From assembly GCA_024305405.1 (NCBI GenBank), contig JAKNDB010000068.1, forward strand, positions 10,649,501 through 10,713,500: a DNA stretch of 64,000 nucleotides, given 5' to 3'. Source of the DNA: Dirofilaria immitis (taxonomy: Eukaryota; Nematoda; Chromadorea; Rhabditida; Onchocercidae). Shown here piece by piece: positions 35,801-49,415 of this stretch. The notes under the pieces were generated by a model. That model made no database searches. It worked only from the letters and a program-made list of their open reading frames with translations, and was not told the DNA's origin. Positions within the stretch are counted from its first letter, which is position 1, and the number at the start of each line of letters is the position of its first letter. Position numbers and translations under genes: made by a program.

Positions 35801-38800
35801 GACGATGTATTCGGAAATGACGCCACCTTTTCCACTTTCCCAGCAACAGATGCAGTCAGCAAAACGGGCTGCAAGCCGCAGTCACCGACCGATCTTGCAT
35901 TGACATTTAGTGGTGGTCCATCTTGTTGCAAACTATAAAAATATGATTGCTTCTCAATTCCGGTTAATGAAAGGAGAATTTAGAAAATTTCTAAAAAAAA
36001 ATCACGTGCAATACTCACTTAACAACTCGTAAACGATCCGTTTCGCGGATACCATTGACTGACATCATATTTTGCTCAATACCCGAAGCTGACCCGTTGC
36101 TATCTTCACCAAGGACGACTATCTGTTCACCGGCACCTCGCGATAAAGTTCCACCTCGATTCACCTATAAAACGATCTGTTATAAATGAAATGAGTGTGA
36201 TTACAACTAATTTTCTTTTGACAGGAATTCAATCAAAGTAATGTTAAAGCAGTCATATCAAAAGAGTTGAAAACAGCATTTCTTCAGTATAATCTTTAAA
36301 AATTCTCAAACATTATTTCTAAATAAGAAAAATGCTTACGCCAGTTTGATGCTTTTGCGTGGAAGCGGTATCGCACATGTCAAAAATTCGTTTCGCGTAA
36401 AGCTCTTCCTGTCTTTTGTACTCTCGCTCATCCTCGTCATCCCAACTTCTATGATTCTCATCAGAATCCGACGACGATGAATCATGATCATCCTTATTGC
36501 CATCAACAGTCGCCAATTTACACTGATAGCTTCTAAACATAAGAAAATTTGTGTCATCATCCGTATACCAAATTACGGCTAGAAACAGATTATGTAAAAT
36601 ATATTCCTAACTCATAATTTTTAAATTCCCATGAAATCGAAATGAATTTGGAAAAAACAAGAATATCACAAGTACGTGAAGAAAAACTAACTTCATAGTA
36701 TCGATAACAGAACAGAATAGCGGATCCGGAGCGGATTGTGACGTTGAAGGTGCAGAAAGCAGAAGACGATCGAATATAATTCTAAGAAAAATTTCACTAA
36801 CAATTTTTCATTAATTAAATTTTACACTTATCAGCATTTACAGAACATAGTTTCAGGTGCTGATAACTGCGACTAGTACAGTTCCCCAAAAATTTACAAA
36901 CCTTCCGCCTCGTCCCATTCTCCGTCTTGCATAACCAATACAACGTACACCATTCGCAGATGGCATAAACGTCCGGTAGAAACGCTCTGCAGGACCAACT
37001 TTTGGAACTGTAAATTTTTTTTTCAAAAAAAAACAAAATAACGGAGAGTTGAAGTCCAAATAAATTAATTGAAACTGATTGACAAACAGCACCTTCTGGT
37101 GGGTTCGAGAACAAACTCGACCGATATATGCATCCACGCCTTCTCTTAAATGTATATCGGCCATCCAATGCTGTTTCTGCATTATTTTCCGCATCAGCTG
37201 TTGAAACCGTGCTTGGAGATGCTCCGGCATTCAGCACACTAGCAGCGGTTGCTGGCTTATTCCATAACTAAAGTTTTACTAGCTGTTGCTTAATTATAAA
37301 TTGTACCATTTAATTTGTAAATAATCTTCAAACATTATTTACTGCAATGAGATCCAATTATTTCTCGTAATACGGAGATAACGGTCCTAATACAACGATA
37401 TCATTTCCCATGCTAAACAAAATAGATGTATTGATCCGTAACAAAACCCTATGGATTGTTTTTGTAGAAATTTGATTTCTAATACTGCAGTAAGTCTGAG
37501 TACTGTTCCTCCGAACTCCTTTCCATTTGCTTGTTTCATCTTTAAACCAAAATTCTACCTCTGCATTTCTTCTCAGCCACGCGCGACTAACTAGATCTTT
37601 ATCCGCTTCAGATATTGAAGTTCTGGAATGCCGTTTCCGCTTCTGTCCTTTAATTTTCGTTGGTGACATATTGCTTGGCAATTCATCCTAGAAACCGGTG
37701 ATATAAAATTTACAAGACCAATGAGCATAAAAAATTAAATCCCTTTCTTCCCCAGGTAAATTACAAAAAATCAAGCAGTTCTAACTAAGAAAAGCAATTA
37801 TAAATATTCCGTAACATGTATAGAACGCTTGAAACATCAAATAGCTGATTACTCAACATGTTATATACCTTAACATTCAATTTCATCGGTATTAACGCAC
37901 ACGCTAACCTGTGATTCTTCGGTAGGACTCATCGTCGCATTTCTCTCCAACTTCACTTTAGACAGTATGTGGTTGTAAAGAATACAACTAAAGTCACAAA
38001 CAGTCCATCGACATTTGCATATTTTGTCATCTAATCCTATGACTGTCTGTTTGGTATGTTCCCTAAAATTATACAAAGTTTGAACATTTTAAAAACTGAT
38101 TGGACATTAACTTCAAAAAATTGAACTATAGCAAAAACTGGATGTGTGCTTACCTTCGTCGAAGCATATCGAAGAGGATAACAACTCTGCTGAGATCATG
38201 GCCAAGTTTCAATATCTTTTCATACGAATCTTCATCGTTCTTACGATTCTTCCTGGTTTGCATTCGTTCCAACCGTCGCCGAAACGCAACATAAGCAATA
38301 TCCGAACCCGAAGCATCCCGGCGTGCATCCGTTTTACCCTTGGTATCAATGATGCAATTTTATGCGATGCTGCTGCATCCTGGAATATATTCTAATTTCC
38401 TATATAACTACTGTATCCGATTTCTTTCAGGCATTATATTATGACAAACAAAACATACTGCATTATTTTTTAGACGATTGCAAAAAACTAGCCTTACGCT
38501 TTTGCAACCAATAATCATAAACATCATCAACGAGATCTGTTTCGAAATCCTTAAGCAGTGATCGCGCCTCGTTAGGTTGACATATTTGTAAACCACTGCT
38601 GGCACCTTCCAGCAACTCCATCATCTTTTCGAAATCATTCTTTGCAGTAAGTCCCCTCGTTCAGCCAACCATGCCTCATCCTCGCTATCGATATCATATT
38701 CTGGTTCCTCATTTCCAAGAGATAATGAAGCTGTAAATAGTACTGACTAATTCATACTAACTGATCTACAGAACGGTATCTTTCAAAAATTGCAAGCAAT

Positions 38801-41800
38801 AATCGACGACTGATATCTTCGGCTCAACCTTATTCAGCTTCTGAAAAATGTTGAAATAACAAATATTTCCGAACCAGATACGATAAGATAAAAACTACAT
38901 TAAATACCACACTACTTATTTGCCAAGCAATAAAAATAAGTTTTACCATATAAAGAGCGATGAATTTTCGATATGCATAAAGAACAAAATTTAAAATATT
39001 GGAATTCGAAAAAGAAAACAATCAGCACAAAACTAACAAAAGAATCTTAGCCGTAAATTTATGCAAATCTGGTCTGACTTAATTACCGGTAAGTTATTAC
39101 TACCTTACTCTATGAAGTAGGAAATTTTTTTCTTGGACGTCTACGATGCTTTGTTTCATTAGTACATGCTGTATCTTTTGCATTTGATTAGACTAAGGAT
39201 ATAACTTGTTAAATCCAGTTTCCCTACTTGGAGAGTCTACGGAAGTAGCAACTATCCAAGTCAGAAAATAATTCTTCCGAAATAAGAATTATGCATCATT
39301 ACGAAATCTATTTTCGCTCGCTCATGTCTTTCTCAATAAGTGCGACTCATTCAATAATCCTTACAACTAACCAAATATTAGTAGTGCCTTAAAAAGGATA
39401 TACAGTAATATTTTTCCAATCAATTACATCTACCAATTAGTCTGTACTTTCTAATCAATCCCTAACTGGAGCAATGCATAATTCTAAAAGCTACAAAATT
39501 CCCCAATAAACAAACTGTCGAAGATTGCCTCGAACGTCACTATAATTTGAGCAAAAATTTATAATTCATCGGTATACACATTTAACAATTCTTGACCTAA
39601 CTTCCTAAAATCTTTGACTCTTTATTAAAAATATCCATTTTTAGGCATTCAATTTTTTGTTAATCTTTTGCTCGTATTTTTGACAACTGCTTGCTTTTTG
39701 TCTTACTAAGCACGGAATTTCATTTCTCCAATAATTTATCATGTTTTTCTTGAATCTCTTATTTTTTATTTTGTGTGTCGGGTGATTTCTGATGTTATGG
39801 GCATAGATTTTTCGTGTTAAATTATGATATTGATGAAGTTATGTTTTACCTTTATAAAAAACTGCATTGAAAACAAAGATGACTCATCCGCCTATTTTTT
39901 CTTGCAGTAAACTACTTTCATCTAACCGGAAAGCGACTGAAAAAACGCACGCCCATATTATTGCACCGTAAATTTCTATTTTTAACAATTAAAAACACGT
40001 CTATGAAAGGCAACAATAAACAATTTTGTCAACCTATAATCTTCAGAATCTCTGACAAGCACAATTAAGATACTAGGATAACATTACAAAAATGAAGATG
40101 CCAATATTATGAGAGAATGTCTGATACACAGTAACACTCATGTTAAAGACTCCCAAGAAATGAGATAATTTCGGGTCAGTTACATTATACTTCCTAATAA
40201 GCAAAAAATCACGAAAGCAACTTGTTTTCATCTTTTTCGATGCAGACTGGATACAAATTCATACAGACATTTTAACAAATATATAAGCCATCATTCAATA
40301 ATGAAATTGCAAACAATATCCTTTAATGTCCTACCACGTTCTAAGATTAATTTGTTCAAGTTATGGAAGTATCTGGCTTTGTTCTGCCTTTGCTGCCAGT
40401 CCCATGTAGCAATATTTACATCCAAAAATTATGTGAAAAGGGATTATTGATACGAAATAAATTATATTATACTTGCAGAAAAATCAACTGCATAAAATCA
40501 TTTAAACCCTTGTTCAATTTCTGAACATGGTTCAGAAATCAGCTGAATAAGAATCCTGAGAAATATATATCAAGAAGAGCAGAAGCAAACTGCTAAGTTT
40601 TTCACAGGTTGGTTTACGGGCTTACAAATCATATTTTGATAAAGATAAACAGCGTAAAGACAACACTAATCTGGCTTGTGAAAGTAAAAGGGAATTTAGG
40701 GATTTAAATTAATTTACATATACATGGAACGAACTAAAACTTGCCCTTTATCAGGTATGACAGTTTTTCTGCCATCACATTAAGTGATTGTTCTGAAAAA
40801 AAACTAAATTCTCCCACTTTTCCTTCAAAGAATGCATCTTCACTACAATACAATTTGAACCTACGTTCAAATCAAATCCTAGACGGAAATCAAAGTGTAT
40901 TTACGAAGAAATGAAATGGATTCTTCCCAGCTTCTTTTTGCTTGTTTTTTATCTACACTTCGACAGCAAACATGGAACATGAAATCAGAGCAAACAAAAA
41001 CAGAACTCGCGGTCTCTTTTGGATTTGGAAAATTTTCGAAAATTAAATTTTTCGGAAGTGAGCAAAAACACATGAGAATGGGTCAAATGATAAGGAGGAA
41101 ATAATATGGAGCCAAAGCGTTCGTACCTTGTACTTTAATGAGTTGGTTGATGGATGGTGCTGGTTGTATCGGATAAAGTACATCATAATATCCACGATCG
41201 ATAGTGAAAACTTTTGGCGTCGGTATGACATGATTTTCTACAGCAATACCCGATGTACTGGCTTGTTGCGCAAGGATAGCCTCTTGCAAATGAGACTCCT
41301 AAAATTTGCAATGTCAAAAATCAGAACCTAATTTGATAATAAGAATTATGGGCAATAAAACTTCAAACAAAAAATAAGAGCAGAAGTTTTCAGTCTTCTG
41401 AAACACAAAAATTCCAATCTCCCTGAACAAATGAAGAATAAGAAAACTCCTGAAATATTCCGAAATTTATACTTCCAAAAGCGTTTCATTCTGGACCATG
41501 ACACAGAAAGAAATTTTTTCACAAAATGAAAAATAAAACATCGATTCCTTTCTTCGATAAGTTATGATAAGATAGTGGTTAAAAAATAAAGCATATCGAA
41601 AAGTAAAAAACTTCAAAACCAAGTAATAATCAAGAACTATCACAGCACAGAGGTCGAAAAAGTATCTGGTGGAAAAAACAGACTATGTAAATTAAATGCT
41701 AAATGCAACTTCCACAAAAAAACAGCACTTCATGTCAGAAATTAATTAGAGCCAGAAACCAAATTCAACTTCATCCCTATCGTAGCTTAATAGCTGAGTA

Positions 41801-43070
41801 ATAAAAGTTAAAGCTTAGATTTTACAGAATGCCAATATAAATCTGAAAGACAATTTTAATAGTCTGACTGATATATTATAACAAAAAGTTTGACAACTAG
41901 TATCAATTGAAAGCTCATCGAAAACATCGCCAAAACTGAACATATCAAGAGTTACTGGTAGACATATTTTGATTAAAGTCAATATAAATCTAATGGTCAA
42001 AAGCAAAAATGCAACATTTTTTCAATTCTCATTACTAATTCATAAAAGCAAAAAAAATCGATAATAACTGATATCAGATGTAAAATGTTATTAATCATCA
42101 TGAATAATGACTGGCTTTAAAATTTAAAGTTTCCCCACATTCAGTTCGTTTAAATAATTTTTTCTTTGACAGAAGACACATTTTACAACTCGTTTTTTTC
42201 CTAATCAACATATTCTTCCTTATGAATTCATTATTAAAACGATATGCTAACGAATTTGTTGATTCTTTTCAATTTTTCAATCTATCTATGTTTCATACGA
42301 ATTATTCTTCTGCGACAGTATAATTTTGCTGCTGATACCAACCTTTAAAATCGTCTTTTATTATTATAGACAGCATTTCACTGACTACCATCAGCATTAA
42401 GTGACCGCTGACCGCTAAATAGAATCATTCTGTGACCAACATATCTATATATGTCTCATATCCCTGTATTATAAAAACATCCTTATTCGATCTTCTCTCT
42501 TCTCCACCTCTCGTGATCTCATAATTGAGAGAAGCATCACTCTCAAATTCTACAATTCTACTATACACCACAGCATATCTAATGTATAAAAGAATAAAAG
42601 GCGATTTAGAGAGCCTGGTAAGCAAACAGTAGAAGGATAAAAGAAAAGAGATCAAAAGAAAAGTAATGCAATATACCCATTTCCAATATCTGTGTTTCCC
42701 TCCAAATAGCAACCTTTAAACAATATTATTATGCTCTCTATTCCCACAAATGTAATATTAACTCTTTTTCCAACTTCAGAAAGAAATCAAGAATCGAAAT
42801 TTACAAACAATGAACATATCGTTAAAAAAAAAAAAGCGAATAGAATATGAGAAATGAGGAAAGGATCTAATGTGTACATGAATGCGAAACTTGGATTAAA
42901 GAACCACTTTTTACTGACTAATCCTCGACTAATAAAATCAATCACTTCATAATTAAAAACTAGTAAAAATAATAACAGAAGCTATTTCTATCTAAAGTAC
43001 ACCTCTCCAGCAATACAGGACAAAAACTTCAGCGTCGACAAAGATATGCATCTCAGATTACAACACAGTA

Positions 43071-43101
<31 letters not shown>

Positions 43102-44461
43102 GAATAGTCCAAAATCAGGAATATAGGAGTCTTTCTCTGACATGTAATGGACATACAAAAACTAAAAATGTCTAGTTCGAAGGATACAAAATTTTCTTTT
43201 CCAGCATCTGTTACAATAGCTCGAGAATAAGCATGCAAAAACAAAAATTCTATCCGTAAAATGAAACAATTTATCAGATATTAATGAAGATATTCCTGAA
43301 TTAAACTAGTATAACAGCAATATAATACTCTATCATCCGAAAAACGTTGCCCTCCAAATTTTTAAGCTGCTGAAAAAAATGCAATCTACACCATACAATG
43401 ACAAGATTTCGGTGACATACCACAAGAAAAAAATAAATATCCAAAACTGAATAAAACTGACATCTATAAACACCGATGAAATAATACTGGTTTTTTCTTC
43501 TCAGCTGCTTTATTCCGATAAAAACGCTGCAGAATACTAAAGAAATAGCATGCCTTCTTAATTAATTACAATTGATAATACATGTGCCGATATGCGATTC
43601 TTTAACAGCAGTGCTAATGAATCTGCGTAAGCACTTTTTTTCTATTTCTATTATGTTCAGGAAATTTTCATAACAAACGATCACTAAGAATCAACTGTTA
43701 CAAATTTCTGGTATGAAATTAATAACTTCATTACTGGTATTTGGGTCTAACCAACGTATGACACTGACTTCTCAAAGAAAGTGCATCAACCGCCATGACT
43801 TCAAATCTTTCGTTTCATCTATCCACTCTATTGCTCAAAGTCACTGAGATAACTAATTTATATTCCTGTTTAAAAATGAAAGATAATTCTCAAAATGTCT
43901 TAAATCATCCTCATCGAGACAATGACAAGTTTTTTTAAGCCCAAATAAATAACTTTCTGTAAAGCAATCAGTCCCTAAAATTTCCCATGCTTCCCCAAAG
44001 GATGTCTAAAAAATCGTTACATATCGCGTAAAAAATGGTGTTAGAGAGTAAAGCAGAAGTGGAAGGAGATGGTTGTTGCGTTTCAACCTTAAGCAGTGTT
44101 GAGAAAAACGGAGAGAGTAATAAATTGCAGTTAACCGGAGAGTACAGACGAGAAAGGATATGGCATTATCCGTACAGCAATTGCTAAGCTAACAAACATA
44201 TTGGAAAATAGTGCGAAAAGGAGAGAAGATCAGGCAATTCATTGAAGTAATAAAAGTAGCATGGAAGTGTTTGATGTGGGAGAGGAAGAGGGCACCTACA
44301 TTTTCTTCATCTTTTTCCATACCCGTTGGCATTTGTGCCACTGCACGATTGATCGGTGTACATTCGGCCAGGTCAGGTAATTCATCAGCGCAATACACGG
44401 GCATCGATTTTGTCGCATCCAAATTTCTCGCCCGAAATGATAGTTTACTCGTCGTTGCCAT
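32835..44461 (-). CDS. epc-1: Enhancer of polycomb (EPC), NuA4/TIP60 scaffold, 17 exons
   Basis: EPC bridges the acetyltransferase, ING and EAF6 subunits of NuA4/TIP60 to acetylate H4 and H2A. Exons from 5': 44300-44461, 41127-41298, 38498-38730, 38154-38372, 37909-38062, 37559-37687, 37093-37268, 36902-37007, 36692-36781, 36340-36532, 36019-36164, 35788-35932, 35165-35483, 34834-35022, 34179-34389, 33639-33836, 32835-33184; about 1,060 aa, longer than vertebrate EPC1. EPcA domain: SKLSFRARNLD, INRAVAQMPTGMEKDEEN, EPEYDIDSEDEAWL, DDVYDYWLQKRK, YVAFRRRLERMQTRKNRKND and EDSYEKILKL. EPC-C-like part: YTFKRRRGC and RCIGYARRRMGRGGR. The last half is Ser/Thr/Pro-rich and poorly conserved. Exon 1 uses donor GTAGGT after 44300, since this gives phase 0 into ESHLQEAI. 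Frame breaks lie at 38332-38335 (one A), about 38650 and about 35325. The exon 5 end is ambiguous (37909 or near 37869). Confidence 0.92.
34053..34076. repeat. (CA)n microsatellite
   Basis: About 12 CA units in the EPC intron between exons 15 and 16. Confidence 0.9.
43073..43098. repeat. (TA)n microsatellite
   Basis: Uninterrupted TA run within the large first EPC intron. Confidence 0.9.
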
Positions 44462-45060
44462 TACTGCGATGTTATGTGTTATTCCTGCTTCTTCTGCTTT
44501 CCTTCTAGCTTGTTTAATCCAAATCCAACTAGGGCTATTAATGATGCTTCTAGTAGTAATAATAGTAGTGGTAGCGGAATATAACGCAACCAATACCGCC
44601 GTTAAATACAGTTGCTGCTGCCTTCTTATGCAATAAATTCGAACAAATTTCCTCGGCGGATTGCAACCGTGTATCGGGTGGGTAGCAACAGCAGCAGCTG
44701 CTGCTACTACTACACCTTCAGGCACCGTTCAACCTATTATTATAACAAACTGAAACAAACTATAGACATTCTCGGACTTCTCGACAATAACAATACAAAG
44801 GCATGAATTGAGAAAATAAAGCTTAACATTGAACAGGGCCGCATGAAGTCCTTAATATGCCCTATTCACACCACAGATAACGCACCCTCCGCGATGAGGC
44901 GGGGGAAGAGGATCTCTCCAAGAATTTCTCGTTTTACTTCCTCCTTTTTTTCTCTCAAAATAAATTCAGCGGAAGAAATATATTACGACGATCATAACCA
45001 AAACGCTCGATATCTGACGAAATCGTCGGGCTCCCCGCTGCAATGTGCTGCAGCATGCGT

Positions 45061-45165
45061 GAGTGTGTGTGTATGTGTGCGTATGTATGTATGTATGTAT
45101 GTGTGTGTGTGTAAATACGTGTGCGTGTGCGCGTGTGTGTGTGTGTGTGTGTGTGTGCGCGTGTC
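45061..45165. repeat. (TG)n/(TATG)n microsatellite
   Basis: Mixed TG and GTAT repeats interrupted by short non-repeat words, in the EPC upstream region. Confidence 0.9.
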
Positions 45166-45200
45166 GAAAGCATAACCGCAGAGAACATACTTATGTGACT

Positions 45201-45234
45201 GCTATTGCTGCTGCCGCTGCTGCTGCTGCTGCTG
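45201..45234. repeat. (CTG)n trinucleotide run
   Basis: About eleven imperfect CTG/GCT triplets in the EPC upstream region. On the minus strand they read CAG, but they lie well upstream of the EPC start codon. Confidence 0.85.
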
Positions 45235-45744
45235 GCGGCAATGTCCGGGGAAGAGGGCGCCCCTCCCGGAGAGATACAATTCATCGAATATACACATACA
45301 GACATGGCAGAAGCGTGGCAGACACACCTCCTTCCTATACATTAGGTGAGGAGGCGGGAAGTATCCATTGGATCGATTACATAAAGACTTTATATAAGTT
45401 GAGAAGGATGACGATAGACAATTCGTGAGTAAACACACACGTAGCCATAGCATTCAGCATAGTAGTGAGAGATGACGACGTCGGAGAGAGAGCAGTGCGT
45501 TCTGCAGTTCGCAAAAATAACGCATAGAGCCATGATGAGACGACTTGTATCTTTGTCCGTCCCACCACTGACATGACATTGCGAAAGCCCTTCGCCAACT
45601 TTAACAAATTTCCATTCCATTTCCGCGCTGATCCCAGATATGAATGGGGGACCGTCTCTCGCGCCCTCTCAGCAATTTCTCCTTCCCGCGGGATTGACAC
45701 GCCACACAACCTCCCGCTTGGTTCACCCGCCGATGGGCAACTAC

Positions 45745-45930
45745 CGACACACACACACATACATACACACACACACACACCTCCCAACCGCCTCCGCTGC
45801 ACAACAAATGATATGATGACGAGGCGAGCAGCTATGAATCATTCACGTGCATACATATGTATATATATATATACATACATACACATACACAGACACACAC
45901 GCACACACGCATACATACACGATCATATGT
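45745..45930. repeat. (CA)n and (TA)n microsatellites
   Basis: CA runs at 45749-45780, a TA run at about 45856-45870, then CATA/CACA repeats up to about 45920. Confidence 0.88.
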
Positions 45931-48900
45931 CGTCAGGAATACTGAGCAAGGGACCGTATAATTGCTTAATTTTTCCTTGAATTATTGATAAATGAAGTCC
46001 ATCAGTTTCGTTATACAGAAGGAGGAATATAAAAATAGGACAGACAGTAAGTCCCTCGGAAGGACACAGAATATGAATACAGTTGTATGAGAACATCCCT
46101 TATAAGTTGAAATGGAGTTTATTTTGTTTCCAGGGACCATATAATTCATTGCTTCTATCGCAAATATTGAAGACTATATGTCTAATCCAAACTATTTGCA
46201 AGATGAAATGGATGTCTTAATTCAAATTACCTTAGGTTACATCCATGCGCGACGGTTAAAACACTCTCAGCTCATAAAAATTCAAACATTGAGTCGTGGT
46301 GAACCAAAAATCCAAATCTTCATTTCGAACAAAAAATTTATGTCGCTTGGACAATTAATATAAGAGATTTCTGATAGGATAGGAATGAAATAATTTCAGA
46401 TATGAGAAGTGAAGACATTTCTTTCTGGCATCCAAATGTGAAATTTCCACAGCTAATGTTCTACTTCAAATAGATTTGAGTTACTTTAATACTTTCTGCA
46501 AATGGAATGAGAAAAGACAATACAAATAAGTGGAAAAAATTCTCATTAAATTCGAAACCTAATAATTAATTTAATTCCAATGTCTAAGCAATCGAATCCA
46601 AAGTATTACCTATCAAACCGGAAATTTAGCAATTACAATTTCGAAAAGGATAATTCATAGTAACTCTGGACAATCTGACAAATTTTTAAAATCTGAACAC
46701 TGGAATTTCATGATTTTACATGGTACTATAACTGATAGATTGTACGAAATCTTAAGTTCCGAAACTATTAAATTAAGACAGGAACAGAATCGCAAACAAG
46801 ATTTTTATCTTGAAAAGAAAAAATTTGAATTGATCAAAAAAGTTAAATTTCTGTCAAGTACAAAAGAGTGAACTAGAAATCTACGGACAAATTCATTCTA
46901 GATAATAATTAAAGAAAGGACTTACCCAACATTAGATTGACGAGCAACGCACGAAAGATCTAAGTATTCGAGAAACACAAAGTCCGCAATTTCTGGATAT
47001 TAATAACAACGGAAATTTTATGAAGATGGATCCATAACAGTAAGAAATTCAAACCAACTATTTGCATAATTATAGCATCATCAAATTATCCACCAAAGAT
47101 TTTCATATTGATAACGGTAAGAGTATTCAATAAATAATACGAAGAGCAATACTCGTACTGCAAGACATTTAGTTCCATTATCAATAAAGCTGATAATACG
47201 AATATAAGCTGAACAGAAATACAAGTAAACGTGTGAGATCTGAAACCCAAAAGTATTGTAGAATCAGGAAGCCAGATGTATAACACTAACGACGCGATTT
47301 CTGAGCAGAATGTTTACATATCGAATGAGATGTATGAAAGGGTTTTAGAAATATTAATATTTCGACGATTTTTTTAATATCCTTAAGTTAAAATTCCACA
47401 TTCCGATTAAATAAGGCAGGAAGAATCCCATATAATACTAGGCTGATTACCAATCAAAAATTCTGCAACACTCATTCTCCAAACAAATAATTCTGATCAA
47501 GATTCATTCCTATCAATTAAATGCAAGAGTCATGAATCCAAATCTGTTCCGAAATTTAATGTCAAAGGTGCAAAAAAGATCTCGAACAAAAAATGATATT
47601 TTTATTAAGAAGGTTAGATAGATTGTTTAAGATTTTTTATATTCTTTTTTTTTTTTTATAAAAAGTCAAAAGTTTTCATCCAATTTGATAAAAATTTTGT
47701 GAAACAATAAAAAAAGCATCCATAATCCGGACCATAATCACAATTTGCATATATGTCCCATAAGTTCGTAAATTCAAACCAAAATTCGAAAATTCCAAAC
47801 AAAAAAGTCAAATAAAGTTAAATTATGATAACACTAAGGAGAGTATATTTATATTAGAGAAAATCAGTTAGTTAATTATAAATCTATTTGTAATTTTTAC
47901 GCTATCTCATAACCATAGCAATTCTCTGAAATGAAAATTACAAGAAACTGTTAAAAATAATAACATCAATATCAAATCTCTTTAAATTGATTATCGAAGC
48001 TCGTTCACCTTCAACTTTGTCGCCCACACAAAGTAAATAAGCCAGAGGATTGCTCATGTTTAACGATTATTTTCAATTCTTCCTTAAAAACATCGGGCGT
48101 CATTTGTTGGATTGATATTTCGTAGACTTCAATTAAAATGATAATGATAGAGTATGAATGCGTAGTAATTTAATTTAATAATTTTCTTTTTGCTGATGAG
48201 GACAGCAATAATGTATAGAACATGGCATTGAAATGAATAAAAAGAAAAACTGAACCGGAATTTTCCAAGCTTAAATTCCTGAATTCCAAGACTGCAGCAA
48301 TCTTTATTTTGCTTTTACTCTTCTGCAACAATCTCCCAATTCAATGGATAAGACTAATCATATTAAACGAAGCGTTTTGCTTCACAGGTTAGCACAAGCC
48401 TATAAAATCACCTTATAATAGGTTAATCCAACTCAATCAACACCAGATTCGTTTGTATCTGCTTCAGTCGTGGAATTTATTGTTTCCCGAAATGATTCCT
48501 CTGTTTACTTCGCTTACAATGGCAAGCGATTTTTAATTCCATTCTAAAACAAAAATTCTGAAAGAAAAAACTAAAAATACTTGACTGAGAAATATGCTTC
48601 TCAGAAAGATGATCATTTCTTAGTACACAATCCACCGCAGATGTCATTAGAAACTAAAACAACTAACAAACTACATAGCATTGCATGATCAGATTCGCTA
48701 GAAATTATGTGTTCATTGGATATATACTGTAACCGTAAGACAGAATAAATTCCACTAGCAATAATACCCATATATGAAAACTGAAATATAATCTTTCTAT
48801 TAAGGATAAACGCAGTGTTGTGACAAGGATATGATAAAAGTAGTCTATCTAACCTATTATTACTCATGGATAGGGATAAAAGCGATTGCCTATTAGGTTC

Positions 48901-49103
48901 CGATGTTCATAATGAAAACAAACGATTACCGGAATATAAGAGCAGCTGTCTCGTTATCCGGCAAGAATAATAGGGATATGGAGATGATAAAAATTGATAT
49001 ACTTATCGACAGCACTGATCGACGTGGTATCCTCACACACGCCCATGGATTCTCTATAACCTATTCTTCTACACTTGTTTCATTGGGATTCATCGGTTAA
49101 TCA

Positions 49104-49135
49104 GTCGATCGGTCGATCGGTCGATCGGTCAATCG
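49104..49135. repeat. 8-bp tandem repeat GATCGGTC
   Basis: About four tandem units of GATCGGTC, the outer ones mutated. Each unit contains the palindrome CGATCG or GATC. Confidence 0.85.
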
Positions 49136-49225
49136 CATGTACCATTGTCGTTGTTGCGCTCCTTTTTCTGCTGCTTTCCTCCTGAATATGCTGGCATGCT
49201 CACGTACACATGTATTTACATATAC

Positions 49226-49415
49226 GCTCACACACACACACACACACGCACGCACATACACACACACACACGCACATACACACACACATGCACATACATA
49301 TACTCACATACAAACGAGCGCATACATATCCATACATTTTGAAAATAGACACATACGATAATATGTATGTATGTATGTATCTATAGTCGTGAATGTATAT
49401 GTATGTATGTATGTG
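49226..49415. repeat. (CA)n and (GTAT)n microsatellites
   Basis: CA/CACG runs at about 49226-49300, followed by ATGT/GTAT tetranucleotide runs at about 49361-49415. Confidence 0.88.

Noticed and set aside
38790..38848. Possible extra EPC exon reading KVEPKISVVDYCLQ
   Set aside because: EPC exon 2 (phase 1) joins directly to the acceptor at 38730, and the joined protein aligns gap-free with human EPC1 across that point. The extra piece would also hit a stop.
44843..45807. Long open frames on both strands
   Set aside because: They are translations of TG, CA and CTG microsatellites (Cys-Val or His-Thr repeats) without splice support.
46178..46363. 61-codon open frame
   Set aside because: Isolated, no similarity, no splice context. 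Such lengths occur by chance in this window.
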